A DNA stretch of 64,000 bases from Zunongwangia sp. HGR-M22 (GCF_027594425.1 NZ_CP115159.1:2999001-3063000); one strand, 5' to 3'. Positions 10,287-18,735 are shown, counted from the stretch's first letter. Numbers and translations are program-made. The notes: generated from the sequence alone by a model not told the origin.

Positions 10287-10316
10287 CAAATGTATACAAA
10301 TTATTCCTTTCTCAAA
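10287..10316 (-). promoter_or_regulatory. Promoter of the tRNA-tuf operon
   Basis: On the minus strand TTTG (10316-10313), an 18-base spacer and TACATTTG (10294-10287) match the Bacteroidota primary sigma factor consensus (TTTG/TTG, about 19 bases, TAnnTTTG). Predicted transcription starts near 10281, about 40 bases before tRNA-Thr(TGT). The start site falls in the 5' arm of the hpf terminator. Confidence 0.65.
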
Positions 10317-10338
10317 ATAAAATTTGAGTTTTTTTTCA

Positions 10339-10641
10339 CTAGGCGTATAATTTAGATTTCTCTTTCCTTTTAATCAATTGGCGCTGCAAAGAGCTAACAC
10401 ACTCATCTACACATTCTTCAAATCTTTTACAGGTCTTTTTCACCATAATATCTTCACCAGGTATACTTAGTAAAATTTCTGTAATTTTATTTTCCTTATC
10501 GCTTGTATTCTGAACTTTCAGAAAAACATCTGCAAAAACCACCTTGTTATAATAATTCTCGAGTTTATCCATTTTCTTTTGAATAAAATCAATTAGTTTT
10601 TGATCCGCATTAAAATTTACAGACTGCACATTTACTTTCAT
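10339..10641 (-). CDS. hpf: Ribosome hibernation-promoting factor (short HPF/YfiA family)
   Basis: Small protein of 100 residues in the HPF/YfiA family, which binds in the mRNA and tRNA channel of the 30S subunit and silences ribosomes in stationary phase. The beta-alpha-beta-beta-beta-alpha fold is readable: MKVNVQSVNFNADQKLIDFI, KLENYYNKVVFADVFLKV and the basic C-terminal helix KKTCKRFEECVDECVSSLQ. It lacks the dimerising tail of long HPF. It lies 33 bases downstream of xerC and is probably cotranscribed with it and rpsU, which groups two ribosome-state genes. Confidence 0.9.
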   Translation of the reverse strand: MKVNVQSVNFNADQKLIDFIQKKMDKLENYYNKVVFADVFLKVQNTSDKENKITEILLSIPGEDIMVKKTCKRFEECVDECVSSLQRQLIKRKEKSKLYA

Positions 10642-10674
10642 AACGTCAAAAATTTAATTAAACAATAGGTTAAG

Positions 10675-11568
10675 CTAGTTCTTACTATTACGGGGATGAG
10701 CTGTTTTATGAATGTTTTTAAGTTCTGCAATACTATTATGCGTATAAACTTGTGTTGATGCCAGGCTAGAATGTCCTAACAATTCTTTCACAGCGTTTAA
10801 ATCTGCTCCCTGATTAAGTAAGTGCGTCGCAAAAGAGTGTCTTAGTATATGAGGACTCTTTTTTAACTTACTCGACGCCTTACTAAAATAGTTATTTATA
10901 ATTCTATAAACAAGACTTTCACTCATTTTATCTCCCTTGGCAGAAACAAACAAATAATCTTCAGGAAAAAGCCCAAACCCTTCATTTTGTCTCTTTTCAA
11001 TATAATATTGCAAGTTTTGATATACGTTTTCTAGCAAAGGAACGTAACGCTCTTTATTTCTTTTACCCAAGACTTTGAGATTAAGTTGTGACGAATCCAA
11101 ATCCATTAATTTTAGATTTATCAATTCGCTACGTCTTAATCCTGTTGAATAAAACACTTCTATGATTGCCTTATCTCTAGCCCCCTCAAAGGCATCTATA
11201 TTTATACTATCTAATGCACTAAGGATTTCTTTTTCTGAAAATGGAATCTGGATCTTCTTACCCGTTTTAAGAGGCTTATGCTTTTGAAGTGGGGACACAA
11301 CTACATCTTCAACTTTTTGCAAGAATTTATAAAAAGATTTTAAAGATGAAATTTTACGATTTATACTTCTATTAGAAAGACCTGCTTCAGAAAGGCTTAT
11401 GATCCAACTCCGAATTTGCGAATAATTTATTTGCTGAAAATCACAGCCCCCAAATTCGATTTCAATAAAATCCTGAAAGGAAAGCAAATCAGCCTCATAT
11501 GCCTTAATGGTATGCGCTGAATAATTCTTCTCCAAGAGAAGGTAGTCATTAAACTGATTAATGGACAT
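10675..11568 (-). CDS. xerC: Tyrosine recombinase XerC
   Basis: Recombinase of 297 residues that with a partner resolves chromosome dimers at dif. The SAM-like N-terminal DNA-binding domain covers about 1-85, and the catalytic domain about 105-290. Catalytic residues are visible: R145 (STGLRRSEL), K169 (LGKRNKER), H240 and R243 (HILRHSFATHLL), H266 (LLGHSSLASTQVYTH) and nucleophile Y275. Its place between rpsU and hpf and the absence of attachment repeats mark it as housekeeping XerC and not a phage or island integrase. The ATG at 11568 directly follows a hairpin and T-tract. Confidence 0.93.
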   Translation of the reverse strand: MSINQFNDYLLLEKNYSAHTIKAYEADLLSFQDFIEIEFGGCDFQQINYSQIRSWIISLSEAGLSNRSINRKISSLKSFYKFLQKVEDVVVSPLQKHKPLKTGKKIQIPFSEKEILSALDSINIDAFEGARDKAIIEVFYSTGLRRSELINLKLMDLDSSQLNLKVLGKRNKERYVPLLENVYQNLQYYIEKRQNEGFGLFPEDYLFVSAKGDKMSESLVYRIINNYFSKASSKLKKSPHILRHSFATHLLNQGADLNAVKELLGHSSLASTQVYTHNSIAELKNIHKTAHPRNSKN

Positions 11569-11618
11569 AAAAAAAACTGTTGATAAACAAAGTTAAGAAA
11601 CTTAATTTACCAACAGTT
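11569..11618 (-). terminator. Hairpin and U-tract between rpsU and xerC
   Basis: In the minus-strand RNA AACTGTTG (11618-11611) pairs with CAACAGTT (11582-11575), with four further pairs inside after one mismatch and an inner TTAAG/CTTAA stem. The 3' arm runs into six or more U that end at the ATG of xerC. It looks like an intrinsic terminator of rpsU with no spacer before the next gene, so read-through would feed xerC-hpf. Confidence 0.7.
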
Positions 11619-11682
11619 ATATATTTTACCAAAGAAGCAGGGCTTCAATGATTACATTCAAACTTTAATAAGAAAGGAGATA

Positions 11683-11877
11683 TTAGATATCTTCTTGATC
11701 TCTAAGGTGCTGAATATATTCGGCTTTTTGAACTTGAGCCCTACGTTCTACAGACGGTTTTGTAAAATGCTGACGACTTCTTAGCTGTCGCATTGTTCCT
11801 GTCTTATCGAATTTACGCTTAAAACGCTTAAGCGCTCTATCAATGTTCTCTCCGTCTTTTACTGGTATTATTAACAT
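11683..11877 (-). CDS. rpsU: 30S ribosomal protein S21 (bS21)
   Basis: Small basic protein of 64 residues with the S21 pattern MLIIPVKDGENIDRALKRFKRKFDKTGTMRQLRSRQHFTKPS. It sits on the 30S platform near the 3' end of 16S rRNA. In Bacteroidota ribosomes it is known to help hide the anti-Shine-Dalgarno sequence. Unlike nearly every other gene here, its start is preceded by a strong, extended Shine-Dalgarno, which fits the autoregulation described for this gene in Flavobacterium. It has its own promoter about 35-60 bases upstream. Start ATG at 11877. Confidence 0.98.
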   Translation of the reverse strand: MLIIPVKDGENIDRALKRFKRKFDKTGTMRQLRSRQHFTKPSVERRAQVQKAEYIQHLRDQEDI

Positions 11878-11882
11878 AGATC

Positions 11883-11892
11883 CACCTCCTTT
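11883..11892 (-). promoter_or_regulatory. rpsU: Extended Shine-Dalgarno of rpsU
   Basis: The minus strand reads AAAGGAGGTG, then GATCT, then ATG. The ten bases are fully complementary to the CACCTCCTTT end of 16S rRNA, with a 5-base spacer. Other starts in this window (rpoB, rplL, rplK, nusG, tuf) have only A/T-rich leaders, so this site stands out sharply. Confidence 0.92.
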
Positions 11893-11909
11893 CGTTGAAA
11901 ATTAGGCTG

Positions 11910-11939
11910 CAAATATAATTGAATTTTACTTACAACCAA
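11910..11939 (-). promoter_or_regulatory. rpsU: rpsU promoter
   Basis: TTG (11939-11937), exactly 19 bases, then TATATTTG (11917-11910) on the minus strand matches the Bacteroidota consensus TTG-N19-TAnnTTTG. Transcription should begin near 11904, which gives a leader of about 27 bases almost filled by the Shine-Dalgarno. Confidence 0.75.
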
Positions 11940-12017
11940 CTAATATCTTATTATTATTAATAAATTATATTTTAAAATCGATCAGCAGCGTATAGGCTAA
12001 ACTTTTAAAAAGTTTTC

Positions 12018-13202
12018 TTAGGATTTAAAAACTTCTTTTACCGGTGCTTTGTACTCTTTTTTATCAATTACCATTTTCGAAATAATCTCTCGTAAAATTT
12101 CAGATGTTCCGCCTCCAATAGGCCCTAGCCTACTATCCCTAAACATTCTCGCCAGTGGATAATCTTCTGTGTAACCATAACCGCCCAGCATTTGTAAACT
12201 CCCGTAAATAACCTCGTCGGCAATTTTGGTGCTTAATAACTTAGACATACTAGCTTCTTTAACCGGATACTCACCATTGCCCAATTTATATGCGGTTGCG
12301 TAATTAAATTCTTTTATTACCGTAACCTCGCTTACCATATCTGCGATTTTATGCCTTAGCGCCTGAAATTCATTTATTTTCTTTCCAAAAGCTTCCCGCT
12401 CACTCATATAATCTATAGCATAATCTAAAGCAAACTCTGCTCGCGCATGCGCATTCACCCCCATAATTAATCGCTCCATAGCAAAATGCTGCATAATATA
12501 TGAGAAACCTTTATCCTCTTCACCTAATAAATGATCTGCAGGAACTTCTACATTATCAAATGCAATTTCTCCAGTATCTGAAGCTTTCCAACCCAGCTTA
12601 TTCAATTTGGAAGCAGAAACTCCCTTAGCATTTCTATCTACAATAAAAATACTCATCCCCTTACTCTTAAGCTCTGGACTTGTTTTCGCAGCAACTACCA
12701 AATAATCTGCATAAACACCATTGGTTATAAAGGTTTTTGAGCCATTCAATATATAAGTATCTCCTTTCTTTTCTGCTGTAGTTCGCATACCAGCTACATC
12801 AGAGCCTCCAAAAGGTTCAGTAACGCAAAGTGCCCCTATCATCTCCCCACGAATACTAGGCGCTAGATACTTTTCTTTTAAAGCTTCGCCAGCTTCTATT
12901 TTAACATGCGTCATTGCTAAATAGGCGTGTGCCCACATAGCCGCTGCAAATCCCCCTGAATTGATCTTTTGTAATTCTTCGAGAAATATTATTGTATAGA
13001 ATATATCGAGATTAAGACCACCATATTCTTCCGGCTGATATAAGCCAAAATATCCCATCTCGCCAAACTTCTGCCAGATAAAACGGTCTATAGTCCCGGT
13101 CTCCTCCCATTTATCGATGTGCGGAACTACTTCTTTCTGTAAAAAATCTCTAAAACTCTCTCTAAAAAGAGCATGCTCTTCGTTAAAATACATGGAATTC
13201 AT
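12018..13202 (-). CDS. Acyl-CoA dehydrogenase family protein
   Basis: FAD flavoenzyme of 394 residues that introduces the alpha-beta double bond in acyl-CoA during fatty acid or branched-chain amino acid breakdown. The N-terminal helical domain covers about 5-120, the beta domain with ALCVTEPFGGSDVAGM at about 124-139, and the C-terminal domain about 230-380. The usual late glutamate position reads IGGGTSEI, with glycine, as in isovaleryl- and long-chain dehydrogenases. In those enzymes the base is on an earlier helix, here probably E243 in FAMERL. Substrate cannot be fixed. ATG at 13202; a second ATG three codons later is possible. Confidence 0.9.
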   Translation of the reverse strand: MNSMYFNEEHALFRESFRDFLQKEVVPHIDKWEETGTIDRFIWQKFGEMGYFGLYQPEEYGGLNLDIFYTIIFLEELQKINSGGFAAAMWAHAYLAMTHVKIEAGEALKEKYLAPSIRGEMIGALCVTEPFGGSDVAGMRTTAEKKGDTYILNGSKTFITNGVYADYLVVAAKTSPELKSKGMSIFIVDRNAKGVSASKLNKLGWKASDTGEIAFDNVEVPADHLLGEEDKGFSYIMQHFAMERLIMGVNAHARAEFALDYAIDYMSEREAFGKKINEFQALRHKIADMVSEVTVIKEFNYATAYKLGNGEYPVKEASMSKLLSTKIADEVIYGSLQMLGGYGYTEDYPLARMFRDSRLGPIGGGTSEILREIISKMVIDKKEYKAPVKEVFKS

Positions 13203-13327
13203 TTAGTCTACTATTGAAAAAATCTTCGATATGATTCTATTAAAAATATCGCAAAAATATATCGATTTTTAAAATTAGAATCTAAAACGCACTTAAAATT
13301 AAGAACACCTTCTTTTTTTACAATGTA

Positions 13328-14173
13328 TCAATTAAAACTTAAATATAATTGAATTCTATCAATTTTATCGACTGGAAATCCATCTATTTTTATTAAATCT
13401 TCAACTGAGCTTATCTTCTCATGCAAATTTCTATAATTTACAAGCGCTCTAGCAAGTTCATAATCAAAATATGGAATTTCAGAAAGCTGAATAACATCAA
13501 TCTCATTAATATTTAACTTCGAAAAATTTTGAGGAATTTTCTTTAAATGCTTTATAAGTTCTAATCTGGTTTCATCGTTTAATCCATAGATATCCTGAAG
13601 CTGAATAAAGCTACGATAACCACCAATAAGCGTTCGATATTTTACTATTCTTTCACCAAGGGTCTGGCCTATTCCTTTAATCTGCATAAGTTCTTCTGCA
13701 GTAGCGGTATTAATATCAACCTTTGCAACATTAGACTGTTTTGAAACAGAGGTAGATTTTATCCAAGCTGGAAATTTAAAATTAGGCGAAATAATATCTA
13801 ATAAACTATCAGAAACCTTAGTAACCTTTTGAAAATCTGAAGCAGAATTTATCCATTTACCGGATGCTCTATAGGCTAACAATCGATCAATCTCTTCAAC
13901 AGACATTCCTAAACGATAAGCCTTATAATCGGTTAGATAATTAGGATTGAAAGGATAAATCGTATCCTTAATACGTTCGGTATTTTTTAAACTATCAAGT
14001 TTGTTTTGAAAAGATTTTAATACAGTAGCTTCTTTTTCTGAAATACGTTCTTCTGAAGCAGAAAAAGGATCGCTAAAATTTATAATTTGAAGAAGAACAA
14101 TAACAATAACCAAAATAAAAATCCCATTCCGTTCACTTTTATTGAAAACGAAATGGGATTTCCAGTATTTCAT
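13328..14173 (-). CDS. Membrane-anchored helix-hairpin-helix (ComEA-like) protein
   Basis: Protein of 281 residues with one N-terminal membrane helix (about 17-33) and three helix-hairpin-helix segments. The middle one is classic: VDINTATAEELMQIKGIG followed by GERIVKYR (about 152-180). The first lies around 78-130 and the third around 218-278. HhH motifs bind DNA backbone; ComEA uses them to capture DNA during uptake. A single pass and outward-facing repeats would suit a DNA receptor, but a structural role is equally possible. It follows the AGCS symporter gene by 15 bases, probably in one transcript. Start ATG at 14173. Confidence 0.8.
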   Translation of the reverse strand: MKYWKSHFVFNKSERNGIFILVIVIVLLQIINFSDPFSASEERISEKEATVLKSFQNKLDSLKNTERIKDTIYPFNPNYLTDYKAYRLGMSVEEIDRLLAYRASGKWINSASDFQKVTKVSDSLLDIISPNFKFPAWIKSTSVSKQSNVAKVDINTATAEELMQIKGIGQTLGERIVKYRTLIGGYRSFIQLQDIYGLNDETRLELIKHLKKIPQNFSKLNINEIDVIQLSEIPYFDYELARALVNYRNLHEKISSVEDLIKIDGFPVDKIDRIQLYLSFN

Positions 14174-14188
14174 AATACTATAATTTCA

Positions 14189-16273
14189 CTATTGCATAGT
14201 CGCCTTTGGCTTTCCATCTTTAGTAAACAATTCTCCTGCTTTAAGCTTTCTAAAATATTCACGAAGATCTTCTCGAACTTCACCGCTCATAATGTAAAGA
14301 CCAATAATATTAGGGAAAGACATAGATAAGATCATCATATCAGAAAAATCAAGTACAGCACCAAGACTTATTGAAGCTCCTATAACCACAAAAACTAAAA
14401 AGAATATTTTGTAAATAAGCTCTGATTTTGTGCTTTTTCCAAAAAGGAACGTCCAGGCTCTCATTCCGTAGTACGACCAAGATATCATAGTAGAAAAAGC
14501 AAACAAAAATACCGCTACAGAAAGCACATAAGGAAACCAATCTATAACACTCGCAAAAGCATCTGATGTTAACTGTGTTCCACCAACACCTTCTACCTCG
14601 TGCATTCCTGTAAATATTAGAACTAAAGCCGTTAAAGTACAAACGACAACCGTATCTATAAAAGGTTCTAATAATGCTACAAAACCTTCAGATGGCGGAT
14701 TATTTGTTTTAACAACACTATGCGCAATGGCTGCAGAACCTACACCAGCCTCGTTAGAGAATGCGGCTCTTTGAAACCCTACAATAAGTACACCTATTAC
14801 ACCTCCTTTTAATGCTGATGGGCTAAAAGCACCATCCCAAATTGCATTAAATGCAGGTCCTATATTATCTATATTAATCCCGATTACAACAAAAGCTCCT
14901 AAAATATAAACCGCTGCCATAACAGGAACAATTTTACCAGTTACATTCGCAATACTGTTAATACCACCAATAATAACGATACCAACAAGCACAGCTAAGA
15001 TAATACCGAACCAAAACCCATTACCTTCTAACATTGGAAATTGCCCTGACAAAATTTCGAAGGACTGGTTTGCTTGGAACATGTTACCTCCACCAAAAGA
15101 AGCACCAACTCCTAATATTGCAAAGAATCCTGCTAAAAATTTACCAAGACTCTTCATGTTACGCTTCTCTAAACCGTAACGCAAGTAATTCATAGGACCT
15201 CCAAAAACTCTACCTTCAGAATTAATGTGCCTGTATTTAACACCTAAAGTACATTCCACAAATTTTGAAGACATTCCCAGTAAACCTGCAACAATCATCC
15301 AAAAAGTAGCTCCTGCCCCACCAAGGGAAACGGCTACCGCCACACCTGCAATATTTCCTAGACCAACTGTAGCAGATACTGCTGTTGCTAAAGCCTGGAA
15401 ATGCGTAATTGTACCAGGTGCATCTGGATCGTCATATTTACCACTAGCCAATTCAAATGAATGCTTAAATCCTCTAATATTAATAAAGCCCATTCTAATT
15501 GTAAAGAACGCCGCTCCAAATACCAGCCATATTACAATAAATGGTATTGGATGGGTTTGAGGATCGCCATTGGGATGCGTTAATATTACCGGCTCATCAT
15601 ATTCTATTTGTCCTAAAAAATGCGCTCCGGTTTCAATTAAATCTTCTGTTTTTTGATAATCATAAATTGTCCCGCCTTCTTTTACAAGATATTTTAAATT
15701 ACCGGTTGCGCTAGCATACACAGGCCTTTCAGGATTGTTAGTTGACGTAACAACAGCAATCTGATCTCCTTTTTCTACATGCTCACCTTCTTCTACAAGC
15801 CACTTTTTTAGAACAAATTTATCTTGAACTTCTGCAGTCCAACCTGGAGTTTCCACGTTTTTGACATCAGCATAAACCACAGGATCATACACACCTATAG
15901 CTGCAAAAGGATCCCAAAAAAGAACAGCGGTTAAACCTTGAACCGCTGGAGTAAAAACACCATTAAAATTTTCTGTAATTGCCTCTGCTTTAACTTTTGC
16001 TTCGACTGTTTTAGAATTACCGTTGCTATCCTGAACAACTACCGTATATGGAATACCCTCTGTAAGTCCTTCAGCCTTAGAAGAGCTTAATGGGGTATCT
16101 TTATCAGACCATTTGTAAGTATAAGGTGGGATTCCTCCAGTTACTTCAATATCTATAAAACCGTCGTTAATTTTATTTGTGGGGTTCCCGACTTTGGTAT
16201 TTACTTCCAGCTCTTGAGCCTGAAGTAATGCTATTGGGAATAGCAATAACATTGAAAGTAAGTACTTTCTCAT
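14189..16273 (-). CDS. AGCS-family sodium:alanine-type symporter with SprB-like and lipoyl-like N-terminal domains (copy 1)
   Basis: 694 residues. The C-terminal two thirds (about 243-690) are an alanine/glycine:cation symporter with VGLGNIAGVAVAVSLGGAGATFWM, FGGPMNYLRYGLEKRNM, AAFSNEAGVGSAAIAHS and TMISWSYYGMRAW. Before it are a cleavable signal peptide (MRKYLLSMLLLFPIALLQAQ), a SprB-type beta repeat (about 22-95, with GGIPPYTYKWSDKDTPLS) and a lipoyl/biotinyl-like hammerhead (about 150-215, VEEGEHVEKGDQIAVV then PVYASATGNLKYLVKEG). The usual modified lysine is not evident. The extension should be periplasmic. A paralogue of the same architecture lies at 18986-21079. Transport substrate is inferred from the family. 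Confidence 0.88.
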   Translation of the reverse strand: MRKYLLSMLLLFPIALLQAQELEVNTKVGNPTNKINDGFIDIEVTGGIPPYTYKWSDKDTPLSSSKAEGLTEGIPYTVVVQDSNGNSKTVEAKVKAEAITENFNGVFTPAVQGLTAVLFWDPFAAIGVYDPVVYADVKNVETPGWTAEVQDKFVLKKWLVEEGEHVEKGDQIAVVTSTNNPERPVYASATGNLKYLVKEGGTIYDYQKTEDLIETGAHFLGQIEYDEPVILTHPNGDPQTHPIPFIVIWLVFGAAFFTIRMGFINIRGFKHSFELASGKYDDPDAPGTITHFQALATAVSATVGLGNIAGVAVAVSLGGAGATFWMIVAGLLGMSSKFVECTLGVKYRHINSEGRVFGGPMNYLRYGLEKRNMKSLGKFLAGFFAILGVGASFGGGNMFQANQSFEILSGQFPMLEGNGFWFGIILAVLVGIVIIGGINSIANVTGKIVPVMAAVYILGAFVVIGINIDNIGPAFNAIWDGAFSPSALKGGVIGVLIVGFQRAAFSNEAGVGSAAIAHSVVKTNNPPSEGFVALLEPFIDTVVVCTLTALVLIFTGMHEVEGVGGTQLTSDAFASVIDWFPYVLSVAVFLFAFSTMISWSYYGMRAWTFLFGKSTKSELIYKIFFLVFVVIGASISLGAVLDFSDMMILSMSFPNIIGLYIMSGEVREDLREYFRKLKAGELFTKDGKPKATMQ

Positions 16274-16428
16274 ATAAAGATTAGTGTTTAGTTTAGATTA
16301 AAATTTCCGCCCAGCAAGATGCTAAAAAATTAGGCTATTTCAAATTTTTAGTAGTTAAAATGTCAAGGTTTTGTTAATGAAACTTCAAATAATCATCAAC
16401 AGCCCCTAATATTTTAAGGGGACATTTA

Positions 16429-16656
16429 TCAAAGATCAAAAACTGAAGTACGCTTGGTATAAATAAGATCTTTAAGTTTTAACCAGAAAGCAAGCGTTAA
16501 ATAAACCGCAAAACCAATCCCGAAGGTAAAAAAGGTAACATAGATAAAAAAAAGCCGAACACTTTTAGCCCGCATACCAATTTTATCTGCTAAGCGAGAG
16601 GAGACGTAAAATCCGTTACGTTCTAAATAATATCGCAAATTGTACATATTCTTCAT
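16429..16656 (-). CDS. PspC-domain membrane protein
   Basis: 75-residue PspC-like protein. The PspC domain spans most of the length: NGFYVSSRLADKIGMRAKSVRLFFIYVTFF, with a membrane helix at about 38-60 (FFTFGIGFAVYLTLAFWLKL). PspC proteins sense envelope stress in proteobacteria; in Bacteroidota small stand-alone forms are common and their role is unclear. The ATG at 16656 is preferred to a TTG one codon upstream. It lies 16 bases after the DUF2851 gene, so the two probably share a transcript. Confidence 0.75.
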   Translation of the reverse strand: MKNMYNLRYYLERNGFYVSSRLADKIGMRAKSVRLFFIYVTFFTFGIGFAVYLTLAFWLKLKDLIYTKRTSVFDL

Positions 16657-16672
16657 CAAAGTCCAAATATAA

Positions 16673-17950
16673 CTAATATTTACCTTTTATAAACTTTGCT
16701 CCCAAAGCACATTTTAGACAATTATTAGGATCGCAATAATTTTTTTTGAGCTGAAGTAGCGATTGAGAATGCATCGCATTTGTAAAAAGCCCAGGTTTTA
16801 AGCTCTGATAATTCTGAATAATACTATTTTTCTCTAAGCTCACCTCAGAAATTAAGTCAAGAAAATAATCTGTTTTAGATACCTTGCTTTTTGAAAAAGC
16901 ATACATAACAGGAACTATGGTGTTGATAATCACTAAATCGATAAATTTTTTGGAGAGCTTTTTATTTCTAGTTTTATGAGCGCTTCGGAAGTTATAGTGC
17001 GTTTTCCAAAATTCAGGAACTTCAATAGAAAAAATAGTATAAATATTTTGTTTGTTTTTCACTCTCGTTATTGCTGAAAAAAGAGCCTTGGTTTTAACCA
17101 AAACTGAAGCTAACTGAACAAGCCGTATCGTTGGAAAATTATCTGGGCGAAGTCTAAAGAAAACCGGCCTTGTTTCTATAGCGCGACCTAAATTAAATTT
17201 CTTCTGAAGATATACATATTCATTTTTTAATTGAATAAAATAAGCCGCTTCGAAATTATCATTTAATAAACCAGAATGCCCCAGTAAAACTGCTTCTAAC
17301 TGGAATTGATTTTGAGAAAGTTTTCTTATAACTTCAAAATCTATGGAATGAGCAAGGTTTAGAAATGCATCGCCATTTCGATTTAATCCAAAATTTTTAG
17401 CTAACGACTTAAATAAAACTGCTTCCCAGTTATTCTTACTTTGGTGAAGTAAATCAGTTATCAAATTGTTCTTAGCTTCTAAACGTTCAAAATATAAACG
17501 GGTTAACCAGGCTTCAATATCAAATTCGTTGAAATTGGGAAAAAATTGCTCGCAATTAATCCACTTTTTATCTGGCGCAAACAATTTGTAATAATTATGC
17601 TGAATCTCAGTTAAGACGATATCTTTAAGTTCCAGAGTTGGCAAAATTGACTCATCTTTTCTAAAAATATCAACATCATGTTCCCAAACTACATGAAGAA
17701 TCACATTATCGTATGCGGGATCAATTTCGTGCTGATGCAAATACCAGTCTGAAGATTTTAAATGAATTTCGACGTTGCCTGCCCAAACCTGCGTATCAAT
17801 TTTGAGTTTAGCAGCAAAAAAATCTGGACCACAATCAATATTATGCATCCCAGGATGATAAATTTCTAAAAACTCGCCATTTACAGTTTCAAGTGGAGAC
17901 TGATTGAATTTTTGAAATTGCCATATATAATGTAGAAAATCTTCCTTCAC
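16673..17950 (-). CDS. DUF2851 family protein
   Basis: Protein of 425 residues with the DUF2851 pattern: KEDFLHYIWQFQKF at the start, then DCGPDFFAAKLKID and WAGNVEIHLKSSDWYLHQH, which resembles a nuclease-like active region (D, E and K in GPDF...VEIH.K). The C-terminus ends in a cysteine cluster, CDPNNCLKCALG. The family is widespread in Bacteroidota and of unknown function. It starts with GTG at 17950; an in-frame stop lies directly upstream and the next methionine is at residue 35, inside the conserved domain, so GTG is the only sensible start. Confidence 0.8.
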   Translation of the reverse strand: MKEDFLHYIWQFQKFNQSPLETVNGEFLEIYHPGMHNIDCGPDFFAAKLKIDTQVWAGNVEIHLKSSDWYLHQHEIDPAYDNVILHVVWEHDVDIFRKDESILPTLELKDIVLTEIQHNYYKLFAPDKKWINCEQFFPNFNEFDIEAWLTRLYFERLEAKNNLITDLLHQSKNNWEAVLFKSLAKNFGLNRNGDAFLNLAHSIDFEVIRKLSQNQFQLEAVLLGHSGLLNDNFEAAYFIQLKNEYVYLQKKFNLGRAIETRPVFFRLRPDNFPTIRLVQLASVLVKTKALFSAITRVKNKQNIYTIFSIEVPEFWKTHYNFRSAHKTRNKKLSKKFIDLVIINTIVPVMYAFSKSKVSKTDYFLDLISEVSLEKNSIIQNYQSLKPGLFTNAMHSQSLLQLKKNYCDPNNCLKCALGAKFIKGKY

Positions 17951-18009
17951 CTATTAAAGTTAAGAAAGAAATAATTAAAATACTAATGATCAGAATTTTA
18001 AAGATTTTT

Positions 18010-18735
18010 TTAATCCTGAGGTAATTTTTCTACAACATTCAGGATAAAATCTTCCACCCATGTTTTGTACATAAGCGCACTGGGATGTAAATCATCATCA
18101 GCTACCAAATCAGGATTATCTTCTGCTCTTCTAGAAATAGGAGTAATATTATAGAAGCTAACATTAAAATCTTGGGCAACACGTTTAAAAACTTCATTAA
18201 AAGCATCAATATCTCGTCCAATCTCATCTTTATGTGCAGCACCAAATGGCGTAAACCCATAATCGGGAATACTCACTGCGAAAACTCCGGCTTCCATTGT
18301 TTTAGAATGATTGATCGCTTTTCTAAAAATTTCTCTTAGTTCTTCTTCGTACTCTGTTATAGGCTTGTTTTGATATTGATTATTAACACCAATAAGAATA
18401 GAAACAAGATCGAAATCTCGCTGCACATTTAATTCAGAATTTATTCCCGCAATTAAATCGGCTGTTGTCCAACCTGTCTTAGCTATAATCTTTGGCGCAG
18501 CCATGGCATAACCACGATTTTTTAATTGCTGGGTTAACTGAACCGGCCACCGTTTAGAAGCATCTACGCTTTCTCCAATCGTATAAGAATCGCCCAAAGC
18601 CAGGTAACTATATTTTGGCTTATCCTCTGCTGCTTCCCCTGTCGTTGTATTTCTTTGGTTAACACTTTTACCTGAACTACAAGAAGTATTAAAATTGATA
18701 AAGATAATTATTGAAAGAAAGTAAAAGATTCTCAT
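18010..18735 (-). CDS. SGNH/GDSL hydrolase lipoprotein
   Basis: 241 residues from the ATG at 18735, chosen because MRIFYFLSIIIFINFNTSC makes a good lipoprotein signal with the lipobox cysteine, while the longer open frame upstream adds no conserved sequence. Block I is YLALGDSYTIGES (nucleophile serine), block III GVNNQY and block V DDDLHPS with the catalytic D-x-x-H. It is probably an outer-membrane-facing esterase acting on a lipid, acyl or acetyl ester; the substrate is unknown. It lies downstream of the second AGCS symporter, past a hairpin. Confidence 0.83.
   Translation of the reverse strand: MRIFYFLSIIIFINFNTSCSSGKSVNQRNTTTGEAAEDKPKYSYLALGDSYTIGESVDASKRWPVQLTQQLKNRGYAMAAPKIIAKTGWTTADLIAGINSELNVQRDFDLVSILIGVNNQYQNKPITEYEEELREIFRKAINHSKTMEAGVFAVSIPDYGFTPFGAAHKDEIGRDIDAFNEVFKRVAQDFNVSFYNITPISRRAEDNPDLVADDDLHPSALMYKTWVEDFILNVVEKLPQD

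Noticed and set aside
10675-11568. Tyrosine recombinase near a tRNA cluster as an integrase of a mobile island
   Set aside because: The protein is a core XerC type, lies between rpsU and hpf, and no direct repeats of tRNA ends, cargo genes or excisionase are present.
15225-15560. Plus-strand reading frame of 111 codons opposite AGCS copy 1
   Set aside because: It is antisense to a conserved membrane domain, has no promoter, and its composition mirrors the opposite strand.
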